Below, in pieces: positions 10,802 through 21,094 of a DNA stretch of 64,000 nucleotides (the stretch's first letter is position 1; each line of letters starts with the position of its first letter). A model generated the notes under the pieces. It had not been told where the DNA came from. It worked only from the letters and a program-made list of their open reading frames with translations, and searched no databases. A program made the translations under genes and the position numbers. Source of the stretch: Jaminaea rosea (Eukaryota > Basidiomycota > Exobasidiomycetes > Microstromatales); contig NW_020289976.1 in assembly GCF_003144245.1 (NCBI RefSeq), positions 62,001 to 126,000 on the forward strand. The letters run 5' to 3'.

Positions 10802-12970
10802 TCACGACGATGCAACGAAGGTGAGAGCCACCTGCTTGATGGTGACCCCCTCGGTGTTGAAGTTGGCCCACGTCGCATTGCTGGCCGCTGCTGTCAAGAA
10901 GCACGAACCCACTGTCGCATCCGTGCAGATGACGAACATCGACATGCCGGACGTCGTCGGGCTCGACCCCTTCGGATTCGTCCAGACAGCGCTCAGTGCT
11001 CCACTCTTGCTGTTGAGGGACCACGCCACGCCGTTGGCGAGGAAGGCGGCCGAGTCCGAGTGCTCGGTGAGCGGGTACGGGTTCGTCGTGCTCGAAGCCG
11101 TGTCCGTGACGAGGAGGAACTCGTAGTTGACTGGCTGGACACCGGCGTCGTTCATTGACTGGACCTCCAGGCCGAAGTTGGTGAATGGCGCCGAGAGGTC
11201 GCCGTTGATAATGTTCAAGCTGATGAGGGAGCCAGAGAGGGAGGCACCTGCGAGCGTCGAGACTTGCATGGCCGAGTCTGAGTCAGCCGTGAGGAGGTAG
11301 GCGTAGGCGCTCTCGTCCTGCGTAGTCGAGACGTAGCCCAGCGTCTTGGATGAAGAGACGTCGGTGACCATGATCGACCCGGTGGGGTTCGCGCGGGTGG
11401 CGGAGGTGGCGGCAGCGGCTGCGGGCGCGACAGAGAGGGTCACGCTGGCTGCAAGGGGGCTGACGTTCACCACTGAGCTCGTGGGCGTGGGGCTAGAGGT
11501 CGAGGACGAAGACGAAGAAACCGTTGGCGTCACGAGCACCGTCTTTGTCGTCGTCGAGGTCGAGGTGACGTACTTGGTCACCGTCGAGGACGGTCCAACG
11601 CTCGTTGTCGACGTGACGGTGACGGCGGAGGGAGTCGCGGTGACGAGCGAAGTAACGTACGAGGTCTGCACGGGCAGCGTCGATGTCGTGACACGGGTGA
11701 CCGTCGAGGCCGGCAGCGTCAAGAGCGCGCTCTGGGTGACGGTCTGGCCCGCGACAGTCACGGTGCTCGTCGACTGAACAGTGGCGAGCTTCTGCTGCGC
11801 CTGCTTGACCACCTGTGTCGCCCTCACTACAACGGTCGTCGTGCTCGTCACTCGCTTCGTAGCTCGGCGAACCAGCGTCGTTGTGCTGGTGTCAGTAGCG
11901 GCTGGCATCTGAATGGCATCGAGCGAGTGTAGGATAGGCGCCGCACCGTCGGAGCAGGTGCATTTGAGCACGTACACGTTGGTGCTCGGGGCAGAGCAGC
12001 TTTGAGATGCAACGCCGTAACGCGTTGAGCAGCTGGTCGAGCACGACGTCGAGTAGAGGCCGCAGAAGCCAGCTACAGTCGCGGGGACGGTCGTCTTGAT
12101 GACGGCTGCGTTGTTGAGGATCGGCGTGGTAGAGGCGGCGAGGGCAAGCTTGACATTCTGTGCATTAGCCACCGCGGTGGAGGTGACCGTGACCGTGGCG
12201 ACGGAGACTGTGTTCAAAGTCGTGGTTGGGACTGGCCTGGTCACGGTGACTACGCTCGTTCGGGTCGATGGTGCTAAGGTCGTGGTGGAGTAGCGCGTCG
12301 AGGTTGCCACAGGAGGGGTGACAAGGCTCGTAACTGAAGCTACGACAGCTGACGGCGTGACTCGAGAAGTGACCGTTACCGTGGCATCGGGCTGAGTCGT
12401 GGTCACTTCGATAAGCTGCGTTGAGGTGCTCTCCGCTATTGAGATGCTCGTAGACAGGACCACGCTGGTGGACGTCGCCGTCGAGAGGACAGTGTCGGTC
12501 GCTGTGGATGTAGAGTAGACCGACTTTACCACAGTGCTAGTGGTCGCCGGCTGAGCGGCAGCTACGAGCGCCGCAGGAGTGTAGTCCGTGCGCGAGCAGA
12601 CGCACTTGAAGTTGAACTTGGATCGACCGCCAGAGAGGGTTCCGGCCGATGAGCAGGTATTGGCCGCGACTGCCAAGCCCTTGCTGCTGCAGACACTCGA
12701 GCACCCCGAGCGAAAGCGGTTGCAGAAGCTTGTCAGAGGCGAGACCGCGGCCAGCTTGACGGCTTTGAACTCCTGGAAGGACGCTTGCTCCCCGCGGAAG
12801 AGGGACTTCTTGGTCTTGAGGACCAGGGCCGATGGCGTCGAGCTCGATGATGACGTAGAAGTAGAGCTGGAGGAAGACACGAGCTTCTCGGTCGTCGTGG
12901 CTAGCGGCGCTGCCTGAGCGACCGCAGCCACTAGGACGGCGAGGATGAAGAGGAAGAGCGTGGACCTCAT
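10802..12970 (-). CDS. Secreted Ser/Thr-rich wall-type protein with two Cys modules
   Basis: One exon, 722 residues from MRSTLFLFILAVLVAAVAQA, a clear signal peptide with an Ala-x-Ala site; an alternative in-frame ATG lies two codons upstream. Two modules share the spacing C-x6-C-x3-C-x(10-11)-C-x(11-16)-C-x-C: one near residue 80 (FCNRFRSGCSSVCSSKG), the other near 305 (FCGLYSTSCSTSCSTRYG). Long Ser/Thr/Val linkers, likely heavily O-glycosylated, join them to a C-terminal domain of about 190 residues beginning GSIMVTDVSSSKTLGYVS. That domain alternates short beta-type strands and carries two cysteines near its end. No GPI signal is visible at the C-terminus, which ends VALTFVASS. I recognise no named family. 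The architecture suggests a matrix or wall-associated protein, possibly sugar-binding; that is inference. Confidence 0.75.
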   Translation of the reverse strand: MRSTLFLFILAVLVAAVAQAAPLATTTEKLVSSSSSTSTSSSSSTPSALVLKTKKSLFRGEQASFQEFKAVKLAAVSPLTSFCNRFRSGCSSVCSSKGLAVAANTCSSAGTLSGGRSKFNFKCVCSRTDYTPAALVAAAQPATTSTVVKSVYSTSTATDTVLSTATSTSVVLSTSISIAESTSTQLIEVTTTQPDATVTVTSRVTPSAVVASVTSLVTPPVATSTRYSTTTLAPSTRTSVVTVTRPVPTTTLNTVSVATVTVTSTAVANAQNVKLALAASTTPILNNAAVIKTTVPATVAGFCGLYSTSCSTSCSTRYGVASQSCSAPSTNVYVLKCTCSDGAAPILHSLDAIQMPAATDTSTTTLVRRATKRVTSTTTVVVRATQVVKQAQQKLATVQSTSTVTVAGQTVTQSALLTLPASTVTRVTTSTLPVQTSYVTSLVTATPSAVTVTSTTSVGPSSTVTKYVTSTSTTTKTVLVTPTVSSSSSSTSSPTPTSSVVNVSPLAASVTLSVAPAAAAATSATRANPTGSIMVTDVSSSKTLGYVSTTQDESAYAYLLTADSDSAMQVSTLAGASLSGSLISLNIINGDLSAPFTNFGLEVQSMNDAGVQPVNYEFLLVTDTASSTTNPYPLTEHSDSAAFLANGVAWSLNSKSGALSAVWTNPKGSSPTTSGMSMFVICTDATVGSCFLTAAASNATWANFNTEGVTIKQVALTFVASS

Positions 12971-12976
12971 CGTCAA

Positions 12977-14357
12977 AGAGGACGGGCGAGGGCGACGTGC
13001 AAAGACGTCGAGATGGATGGTGATTGGGGGGAACAGGTTGCCATCCTACGTCGCCGACTTCGGGATAAAAGGGATATGCCATCTTCATCCTCGCAAGGCC
13101 ACAGACCAATTACGGAAGCCCTTCGGGCCCCGACTGTGCCGTAATCGAATCGCAGCAGCCCAACTGACTGATCAAGCTGCCTTCCTTCGAGGGCAGGTAT
13201 CGCCCTCCATCTCATTTGCTCTTTCCAGACCCCGCTGCCGGTGAGCGACCGATCATGAGGATTGCTTCGTGTGTGTCCCAAGAAGTTCAAGGTTCAAGGA
13301 TGCTCCACCGCTTGATCGCCGTCTGTCAGTGCCTGACAGCTGAGAGACAGGTGCATATGCCTGCGCGTTGAGCGCATTGAGAGCTTGATTTCCACCACGA
13401 CTACCGATGCGGTTGATCTCAATAAGGCTCCCACACCCACCGACGGTCTCAGTCGCCAGCCGTCGACGTCACCTCGAAGCGGGTGACGACTGGAGTCGGC
13501 TTCCGTGGCCGTGGCCGTGGCCGGGTGTCGTGCGATTAAGCGTCCGGATTCGACAGATCATGGTGGCGGAGAGTCAAGAACGTCGCGACGCCACTTGAAT
13601 TTGGTGTGTGCGGCCTGCCCGCCGCCCGCCCGCCAGACTCGACGAGTGCCCATTGGACGGAAAAGAAGCTCGTCCGTCTGCCGGTGATCGGAGCGAATAG
13701 AATTCAAGTCACTCACTCAAATTAGAGTCAGACAGGCCCAGCAAAGCAAAGGCGGGGCCCAAGAGAGACGAACCTTGTGTGACGCTTTCCATCCCAACGC
13801 ACCCGCCGAAGCCGCCGCTGCGACGACCACCACCATGGCGGCGAAAGCCTAACTTCTAGCATGGCTGTCGGGCACCGCATCCATCTCGAGATGGGTGGCG
13901 GAGTGGTACAGGCTGCCGTGCTTGCAGCGGCGGCGGGTGGGCATTCAACTTGAACGCCAAGCCACCCACGTCCTCGAGCATCAAAATTGGAACCTGGGGT
14001 CTCAAATGACACGTTGGAATGGAAGACCTCGACCGTGATCTAGCCCAAAGATAGAGTTTGGCTTCGATCACGATCGTTGCCTTCGTCCCTTGCGCGCTCA
14101 CGCAAGCAAGCAAGCATGTCAGGCATACACCGAGGAAAATATTCGGGGGCGAGAGCGGGGCGAGAAGGTCGAGAGCCGGTGATGAGCCGCCGGCGATGAT
14201 ACTATACGATGGATGGACGGCCGATCGACCCTGCCTCAAAAGGCAGGTTGCTGGGCACGTCGTCGTCGTCGTCGCCATCGTGAAGAGTAGAAGTCAGCAG
14301 CCGCTCCTACAAGACCCCCTCCCTTCTACACCCAACTCTTCATCCATCGATCGCGCG
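12977..14357. other. Intergenic, 1.38 kb, divergent promoters of two secreted-protein genes
   Basis: Lies between the minus-strand wall protein and the plus-strand sedolisin, so both promoters should be here. It contains short GC-box-like repeats (ccgtggccgtggccg near 13507). Long open frames that continue into the sedolisin frame upstream of 14358 lack a signal peptide and are judged noncoding. Confidence 0.55.
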
Positions 14358-16277
14358 ATGTCCCTCTCACAATGGAAGATCCTGCTCGCGCACCTCGTGC
14401 TCCTCTTCGCGGCAGTCACGGCCTCGCAAGCGGCTGCGGCTGCGGCGCCAAGAGTGCTCAAGGCCGCCTCTGTCCCTTCATCGTGGAAGAACGTCGGCAC
14501 GGCGCCCGCTCAGGAGCAGATGCAATTCTCCCTCTACCTCAACTCGCCCAACCGAGCTGGTCTCGCTACGCAGATGACGGCCATCTCCAAAGATCCTAAT
14601 GCCAAGTGGCTCACGCAAGACCAGCTCGCTCAGTATGTCACGCCGACGACGTCTGCCCAGCAGACGGTCGTTTCGGCCTTGACTGGCGCTGGCATTCCCG
14701 CGGCCAACATCTCCTTCTCGGGCCTCAAGGATCGTGTCATCATCAATTCGACGGTCGCTCTCGCTCAGAAGTTCCTCGGCACCACCCTCTCGAGCTACTC
14801 GCACGACGGCAAAGACGCTGTGCCCAAAGCCACCAACGTGACGCTGCCAGCCTCGATTGCCGCACACGTCTACTCGGTCGGCACTCTCCTCGCCTTCGGT
14901 GACTACTCGTCCTCGGCGGCCGCAGCTAGTGTCCAAGCAAAGTCTCTCCCAGACCCTGCACCACGCGCTCGCCGCCGTCGCCTCGACGAGGAGGAAGAGA
15001 CCAGATTGGTGTCTCGCGCTTCTGCCAACATCTCCTCCAACTGCTACTCGTCTGGCGGCCACGTCTATAGCTTCCCGCGCTGCCTCATCGACCAGTACGG
15101 CCTGCCCGTGCCCAAGAAGTCCCTGCGCCGTCGCAATGACCTCGCCGTCGTCGGCTACCTCGGCGAGAACATGTCGCAGAACGACCTCACCAAGGCTCTG
15201 ACGCAGTTCCGTCCTGACCAGCCCAATGCCTCCAAGTACAAGATGACTGTGAATGACCTCTTTGGCGCTTCGAACAATGCGTCGAATCCGACATCGGAGG
15301 CGGCACTCGATGCCCAGATCATCGCAGGCATGGCCTTCCCGCTGCAGACGTCCTACTACAACATCGGTGACTCCAACGGCAACACCGTAGGAGCAGACGA
15401 CGGCGACATCTTCTTGACCGCCTTCCAGACATTCATCGACCAGGACGCAAGCATCCGCCCGCAGGTCGTAGCCGTCTCGTACGGCATTCTCGACGAGGAC
15501 TCCATGGGCGCAACGGCGGACGCGATGTGCAATGCAGCGCAGGTTCTCTCTGCTCTGGGCACGACGATCATCTTTGCTTCGGGCGACTCGGGACCGGACT
15601 CTGTCGCTCGCGCCTTCAACCCTTCGTACCCAGACAATGGAGGGTACTGCCCGTCCCTTCGACCCGCCTACCCCGTGGGCTGCCCTTACATCACCACGGT
15701 CGGCGCCACAGCTGGCTGGGGCGACGCCAACGAGCAGCCCGTCTACTACAACACCCCCTCTGGCCTCACGGGGACGAAATGGTCGTGGGCCTCCGGCTCA
15801 GGCTTCTCGCGTCGCTGGTCCACCCCGTCGTGGCAAGCCGACGCCCTCAAGAAGGCTCTGAGCGCCAGCAATGCGTTGTACGACAAGGCGACCTCAGGCC
15901 AGTTCAACTCGGCAGGTCGAGCCTACCCCGACGTCGTGACCAATGGTATCGACTTCCCCATTGTGCTGAACAATGCCGCCTATCTCCAGGCCGGAACCAG
16001 TATGAGCGCGCCCGTCTTCGGCGCCGTGGTCGCCGTGCTCAACGATGCGCTCTTGAATGCGGGCAAGGCCACAGTAGGGTGGATGAACCCGATGCTCTAC
16101 GCCAACCCTGGAGCGTTCAATGACGTGAAGGTGGGCGGATCTTACTGGAAGTGTGGAGCCGGCACAGAGGCGACTGCGCAGCAGTATGGCTTCAACTCTA
16201 CGGCTGGGGGATATGATATTGCGAGTGGATTGGGGAGCCCCGATTACGCTAAGCTTAAGAGCATCTATGGGTTGTGA
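14358..16277 (+). CDS. Secreted sedolisin-type peptidase (S53, tripeptidyl-peptidase-like)
   Basis: One exon, 639 residues. The start at 14358 opens a signal peptide (SQWKILLAHLVLLFAAV, then Ala-rich). An S53 pro-domain (about 40-230) follows, with QMQFSLYLNSPNRAGL and WLTQDQLAQYVTPT. A basic, likely cleaved linker holds ARRRRLDEEEE. The catalytic domain carries Glu314 and Asp318 (SEAALDAQ), the oxyanion Asp410 (ASGDSGP) and nucleophile Ser548 (GTSMSAPVFG). The C-terminal calcium site is FNDV...YDIASGLGSPDYAKL. Sedolisins act at acid pH outside the cell and release tripeptides from protein ends or act as endopeptidases; which one applies here cannot be told. All catalytic residues are present. 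It converges with the cyclase gene, 290 bp apart. Confidence 0.9.
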   Translation: MSLSQWKILLAHLVLLFAAVTASQAAAAAAPRVLKAASVPSSWKNVGTAPAQEQMQFSLYLNSPNRAGLATQMTAISKDPNAKWLTQDQLAQYVTPTTSAQQTVVSALTGAGIPAANISFSGLKDRVIINSTVALAQKFLGTTLSSYSHDGKDAVPKATNVTLPASIAAHVYSVGTLLAFGDYSSSAAAASVQAKSLPDPAPRARRRRLDEEEETRLVSRASANISSNCYSSGGHVYSFPRCLIDQYGLPVPKKSLRRRNDLAVVGYLGENMSQNDLTKALTQFRPDQPNASKYKMTVNDLFGASNNASNPTSEAALDAQIIAGMAFPLQTSYYNIGDSNGNTVGADDGDIFLTAFQTFIDQDASIRPQVVAVSYGILDEDSMGATADAMCNAAQVLSALGTTIIFASGDSGPDSVARAFNPSYPDNGGYCPSLRPAYPVGCPYITTVGATAGWGDANEQPVYYNTPSGLTGTKWSWASGSGFSRRWSTPSWQADALKKALSASNALYDKATSGQFNSAGRAYPDVVTNGIDFPIVLNNAAYLQAGTSMSAPVFGAVVAVLNDALLNAGKATVGWMNPMLYANPGAFNDVKVGGSYWKCGAGTEATAQQYGFNSTAGGYDIASGLGSPDYAKLKSIYGL

Positions 16278-16280
16278 ACG

Positions 16281-16296
16281 TGCGCGCGCGCGCGTG
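16281..16296. repeat. (gc)n dinucleotide repeat
   Basis: Alternating GC/GT run starting 4 nt after the sedolisin stop codon. Confidence 0.85.
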
Positions 16297-16335
16297 TGGT
16301 GGACCGTCATTGCTTCTGTTGTGCTTGTAAATTAG

Positions 16336-16386
16336 ATTCTCGCTTCTCGCTCCTCGCTTCTCGCTTCTCTCTCTCTCTCTCTCTCT
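16336..16386. repeat. Pyrimidine-rich tcgct/(ct)n tract
   Basis: Several imperfect tctcgct units followed by about ten CT dinucleotides, in the shared 3' flank of the sedolisin and cyclase genes. Confidence 0.85.
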
Positions 16387-16567
16387 GTCAATGTCATCAC
16401 ATCAAGCCTCGCGCGTCACGGCATGGAGATTAGACGTGATCGTATTTGGTGGTGATATGAACCGCGCTCTGCTCATTCCTCCTCCTCCCTTCACAAAACA
16501 GGCAGGCACGTCTCTTTGATGCTTCATAATTCTACAGTTTGTTCTTCATTTGCTATTCAACCCACGC

Positions 16568-18181
16568 CTACGCCGAAGCGCTGACCGCAGCGTTGCCCAC
16601 GGCGGGCATGCCGTTAGGCGTCGACTTGAGCGGTGCCTTTGCGGATCCATTTGCGGTCCCATTGGCCTGAGCCTTCTTTGCGCGCCCGATACCAGTCTCG
16701 CGCAACGACTCCTCCTGCTTCTGCTTGAGCACTTCCGGGTCAGCACCGAGGTCTCCCGCATCAGCGTAGGCGTCGACGCCGTTGCCGCCCTTGGTGGCCG
16801 GGAAGCGCTGCAGCACGTAGTCCTTGTGCGTCTTGAGGACTTTGACAAACTCGTCGTCCGAGACGTCGTTGGCAAAGTAGCACTTGCCGATGGGCTTGGG
16901 CAGGACGAGACGCTGCAGGCCGTCACGCGTCTTGAGAATGGCGGCCATTCCGCGCTGGAGCATGTCGTAGTCGAAGAGCTCGTGGTCGACCGTGAGGCCG
17001 ACACCGATGATCGTGTCGAACCACTCGTCGCGCTCGGCATCGCTGATATCGCCGCGCGAGTGGGCAAGGGTGACGCAGAAGGCCATGTCGACGGTGATGG
17101 CGTGACCGTGGCGGAGAGGAGGGAAGGGCGCAAGCTCGAGGGTCGGGGAAATGGCGTGTCCAGAAGCAATGACACGGTCGAGACCAATCTCGTGGAGGTT
17201 GGGCGACTCAAGGTCCAGCATGACCTTGATTGCGCGGCGGCAAATCACGTCAGCCGCCTCCTTGAGCTCCTGGGAGTACGCAGCATCCTTCTCCTTGCGG
17301 CCGAAGCCGGTCTTGACGAGGTCAGGGCCGTACTTGACGAGGAGGTCCCACGTAGTCTTGTCGGCGACGTGCGAGATCTTGACAATCTCTGCGAAGCCGT
17401 TACGGATCTGGCCCTCTGGGAGGGTGCGAAGGAAGTCGAAGTCGAGGAAAGTGTGCATAGGTGCGTGGTAGGCGCCCAAGCGGTTCTTGAGCTTGCCGTG
17501 GTTGATTCCGACCTACGCGAGAGGAGCGCGAACAGTGGACTGTCAGAATTCTCAGACCGTAAGCGAACAGCGGCGCACGTCTGCTCACCTTGATCGAAAT
17601 GGCGGCGTCAATGAGAGCGATGAGGGTGGTACCGACACGAATCCAGTTCGTGTTGCGGCGGTAAGAGGCGCAAGCGTAACCGCACACATCGGAGGCGAGA
17701 CCGCCACCGACAACAAGGACGGGCTCCTTGCGGATCAGACCAAACTGGTCAAAGGCATCAACCATGCCCTCGAATGTGTCCATGTTCTTGTTGAGCTCAC
17801 CGCCCTTGAAGATGTGGAACGTGACGGGGATCTTGTACGCGGCAAAGTCTGCATTTGCGTGTGCGACATCGCAACAGGGTCAGCTCTGCGCACAGGAAAC
17901 GATCGGACTGCCTTTCCCTCGCTGCACTCACACTGCTCAATTGCGTCGCCGTAGATGCCGTGGACAATGTCGTCGATGACGATGAGGACTCGGCCCCACT
18001 TCTTGTAGAACTCGGCGAGGTCCTCCTTCTGAGCGTCAAAGACATTGTCGACGAAGGAGTAGCTGTAGCGGATCTCCTCGGAGCCCTTGACAGCGTAGCC
18101 GGGGCCAACGGCATTCTTGGACTGGGGAATCTCGGTGACCTGGGCGGCCATGTCCGAGGAAGGCGTCTCACAGCACGACAT
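16568..18181 (-). CDS. Sugar-phosphate cyclase, 2-demethyl-4-deoxygadusol synthase type
   Basis: Exons 18181-17932, 17848-17589 and 17512-16568; introns of 83 nt (phase 1) and 76 nt (phase 0); 484 residues. It is a dehydroquinate-synthase-like NAD/metal enzyme: [50 protein letters not shown] and [12 protein letters not shown]. Predicted metal ligands are Glu212, His289 and His305. Close likeness to cyanobacterial DDGS (which turns sedoheptulose 7-phosphate into the mycosporine core) is seen from NRLGAYHA through ELAP. At the two positions I recall as separating DDGS (Ala, Thr) from 2-epi-5-epi-valiolone synthase (Asp, His), it has Ala286 (RVIASGH) and Thr365 (LKTRDG). One oddity is GHAISP where DDGS usually reads GHTWSP. 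A tail of about 60 residues ([10 protein letters not shown]) is extra. No methyltransferase or ATP-grasp gene is adjacent. Confidence 0.85.
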
Positions 18182-19481
18182 AGTGGGATGAGATGCGAGA
18201 GGTGTGATGGAGAGAAAAGGAAGGTGACGGTAGGTGCAGTTATGAAAGGTGACGAATAGACCGCTGGGGTGATGACGAAGAAGTTATGGAAGAAAGGTAG
18301 AAGGTATCCTCGGACATCGGCGCATCTTCTCTTAAAGGGTTCCGCTGGCTCGAGCCCCCGCGGTGGCCGTGGTAAGCAATTGCCTCAGGGTTCGTCTTGA
18401 TGATGTCGTCTCGCCCCTGGAGACCCTGCCGTCGTCTCCCGTCTTAGGTCAGGGAGGCATCATCGACGCTGCACAGCTACAGCTGGCTCGCAGCTGCCCA
18501 TCTCTCGTCGTCCTCCTCGTCGCCCTGCTCGTCGCCAGACCTTCGGAGCGAGGGACGTGCGCCAGCGGCGAGAGGGTTGAGGAGGATTTGGAGGTTGCTT
18601 GAGCAGCAGGCCAAGACTCTTCTCCTGCCTCCTCGCCCTTCCCCCACCTGCTTCCTCTCTCGAAGCCTGTCAAAAGTCAATTCAAGGGAGGCGTGCCCAA
18701 TCCGTGGGCCCTCGTGCTGACTTACAGTGCAGTGCTGGGCGGTGAGCGGGGCTTTGTTGCGAGCTTGCTGGCTTGCTACCACTTCTTCTCGTTGTGTCGT
18801 GCTCTGCGCCTCTGCGTCCGCACTGACCACCCACTCATTCCGACTCGCCGACGAGCCAAAGTAAAGGAGGGGGGTGGAAGCTCTGGAAGAGACTGTCTCA
18901 GTGCCTTGGCTGAGACCAGAGGAGCCCACTTAGGGTCCAGAGGGGTCCATCCCGGCTGGCCCGCCCGCGCTTCACAGGCCTGCAAGCTGACACATCGGCA
19001 CACGCGGCGGGCGTTTCACCCAAGTGGAGTGAAGTCTATCCTCCCACGTCTTCCTCCCGCTCCACCCCTCGCAGCTTACGAAAGGAGGCAGCACCTAGCA
19101 GCAGGCGCAAACGCAACCAACGTAGCCGTCTACACCCGTAGCGCATCCATTGAGCCCTGGACGCCGCCGCCGACGTCGACGTCGAGCGAAATAGCCGGCC
19201 GGCCTTGCGAGGTGCAAGCACGCACGCACGCACGCTTGTACGCACGGGGCCATAGACCGAGATCATCTCCTCGAGGTTAGATCAGGTCAGGGTTCTGCGA
19301 GTCGCGTACGCACTGCTCAGCCCAAGAAAGCAGCGACTGCGTGCTAGCATCATCATTACCAGCATTCAGCGTCGGCGTCTGCCCTCAAGCAGCGCTTGCT
19401 CTCTTGTCAGCCCTTCGAGGCGCGAGACATTGATCAGCCCGTCTTGTCATCCCCCGTTCTTGGTCGGCGTGAACCGCAACG
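18182..19481. other. Intergenic, 1.3 kb, divergent promoters
   Basis: Between the cyclase start (minus) and the small coiled-coil gene (plus). It contains a (gcac)n run near 19207-19225. Frames of up to 195 codons here overlap on several strands with Arg/Ser/Pro-rich shadow composition; I see no gene or RNA. Confidence 0.5.
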
Positions 19482-19956
19482 ATGCCCCTCGTGTTGCCGA
19501 ATCTCGCCCCGCCCGCCGCCCCGAGCGATTCGCACCTGCAATCCCTCGAAGCTTCGACGCTAGCCCTCGAGATTGAGCGGCTCGAGACTAGCCTGGCCAA
19601 GCTGAGGGAGAGCCAAGAGTTGCTCCTCGAGTTCGCGTCGGCTGAGGATCGCTCCCAGGATGAGCGGGAGGAGCTCAAGGCAGTGAGGGAGGAGAACGAG
19701 GGTGTCATGTGAGTGTGTGCGAGAGGCTGGCGGCCAGGAGATTGAAGAGCGGGACGTGGAGCTGACTTACGCACGCCGACACACTGCCAGATCTCGTCAG
19801 GTCAAGTTACTTGAGCGACTGCGTGCTGAGCTTGAGGCCAAGGGAGGGGTAGAAGCTGCCAAGTTAGACCCTCATGTCATGGCAATGCGGGGAGGAGCAG
19901 CAGGCGCGAACGGCAATGACGGGAGGAGCGGTGATGGCGATGTAGACATGCGGTGA
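19482..19956 (+). CDS. Small coiled-coil protein, Tma17/Adc17-like
   Basis: Exons 19482-19708 and 19791-19956; the 82-nt intron is phase 2 (GTGAGT, branch gctgac); 130 residues. Splicing gives one continuous helical pair: SLEASTLALEIERLETSLAK, LRESQELLLEFA, ELKAVREENEGVISRQVKLL and ERLRAELEAKGG. The pattern of two helices with a central REENEGVI and the final DVDM resembles yeast Tma17 (Adc17), an assembly chaperone for the 19S proteasome base that is induced by stress. The likeness is from memory, and other small prefoldin-like proteins would look similar. The last 30 residues are Gly/Asp-rich and disordered. It converges with the DUF3605 gene, about 217 bp apart. Confidence 0.6.
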
Positions 19957-20173
19957 CATTAATAGATGCTATCAGCTACAAGTGCTGGGAGGCTATGCTT
20001 AGACAAATTACGTCTATGGGAATGTTGTCTGGTGGCGCTGTTACCAGCGCACACGATGACTGCGACCCGTCACTCCTTCCTGCGGACAATGACGCTGTGG
20101 AGGATACATAGAGCAGAGACGTGGTAAAGTCAGCAAACACTAGCGCGTCCCGTCTCATACCTTCGCTCTCGAC

Positions 20174-21094
20174 TTACTGAAAGTGCGACAAGCCAGGTAC
20201 AGTCCGGAGGTGTGGCGGATTGCAAAACCATGCGCTGCCAGACACAAACAAAAGCGGGGGGAAGGTACTTGCAGGTCAGCCCGTAGCTCGTACTCCATGC
20301 CATCGCGCCCCGACTCACGTCTCCCATTCGTTCTCCGGCCACTTCTTCTTGCAGTAAGCGTCGACCTCCCTCCCTGCCCAAGAGTGAGCACGCTCAGCCA
20401 TCGTAGCGGCATCCTCCCCGCCCTGTCTGGGCGACGGCGTGGCTCTTGGGCTTCCAGCCGGTGTCGGCGCGGTAGCCACCTCTTCCTTGCTCTTGAGTAA
20501 CTGGATCGTCTTCATGCCCACGACCCTGATCTCCCCGCCAGCCTTGCCGCTACCGCCTCGCCCGCCCGTCAACCCTCTGACCCCATCATAGGCCACGGCC
20601 TCATAGATGGCCTGCCTCTCTTCGGGCTCAAACGGCGTTTGATCCGTCTCGAAGAGGGAGGGATGGAGCATGGGCGACTTGCACCAGACGACATAGTGTC
20701 CGCACCGGTCTGGGATACCGTATGGCCAGTCATTGGGGATGCAGCGCACTCGGTCCGGTCCCCAGTCGTGGCGAAAGTAGGCCAGGCTGCGATCTCGCTC
20801 CCGCACTTCCTCGAGCTCCTCCTCATCCCATTGTAGCCTGACCTTGCGGATGTACGTCTCCAGGTCACCGTACTGAGCCTTGATAGGTTCTCGCCATTCG
20901 CGATACTCATTCTCGCAGTTCGAATGGCGATTGAGATCGTTCAAGTCTCCACTGGCTGTTATCTCGCAGAGCTGCGGCCAGGTGAGGACTGCTTCTGATG
21001 GGAGGGGGATATGATAGGCGCCAATACGCAGCGGCCCCTCGCCTCGTGACGGGCCAGGAGGAGGGACGTGGGCGGGCTTGTCTCCCAGGGACAT
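20174..21094 (-). CDS. DUF3605 family protein (N-acetylglucosamine-induced protein 1-like)
   Basis: Exons 21094-20319 and 20234-20174; the 84-nt intron is phase 2 (GTGAGT; ggcag); 278 residues. Hallmarks of DUF3605 are seen in order: LTWPQLCEITASGDLNDLNR, ENEYREWREPIKAQYGDLETYI, IPNDWPYGIPDRCGHYVVWC and, in the short second exon, WFCNPPHLRTVPGLSHFQ. That exon supplies the conserved C-terminal NPP...VP..SH motif, which confirms the splice. A disordered insert (about 190-245, Pro/Ser/Gly-rich) splits the domain. Some fungal relatives are induced by N-acetylglucosamine, but no biochemical role is established that I know of. The start at MSLGDK was chosen; the in-frame sequence upstream to 21310 looks like 5' UTR. 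Confidence 0.8.

Noticed and set aside
14058-14357. 100-codon N-terminal extension of the sedolisin frame
   Set aside because: Adds no family sequence and would bury the signal peptide that starts at 14358.
16550-17593. 347-codon open frame antisense to the cyclase gene
   Set aside because: High GC keeps antisense frames open; it mirrors the conserved minus-strand exons, crosses their introns and has no domain or leader of its own.
16568-18181. Dehydroquinate synthase or 2-epi-5-epi-valiolone synthase as the name for the cyclase
   Set aside because: The GHAISPTLE and RHGHA context and Ala/Thr pair fit the DDGS type better; fungal dehydroquinate synthase is normally part of the large AROM protein.
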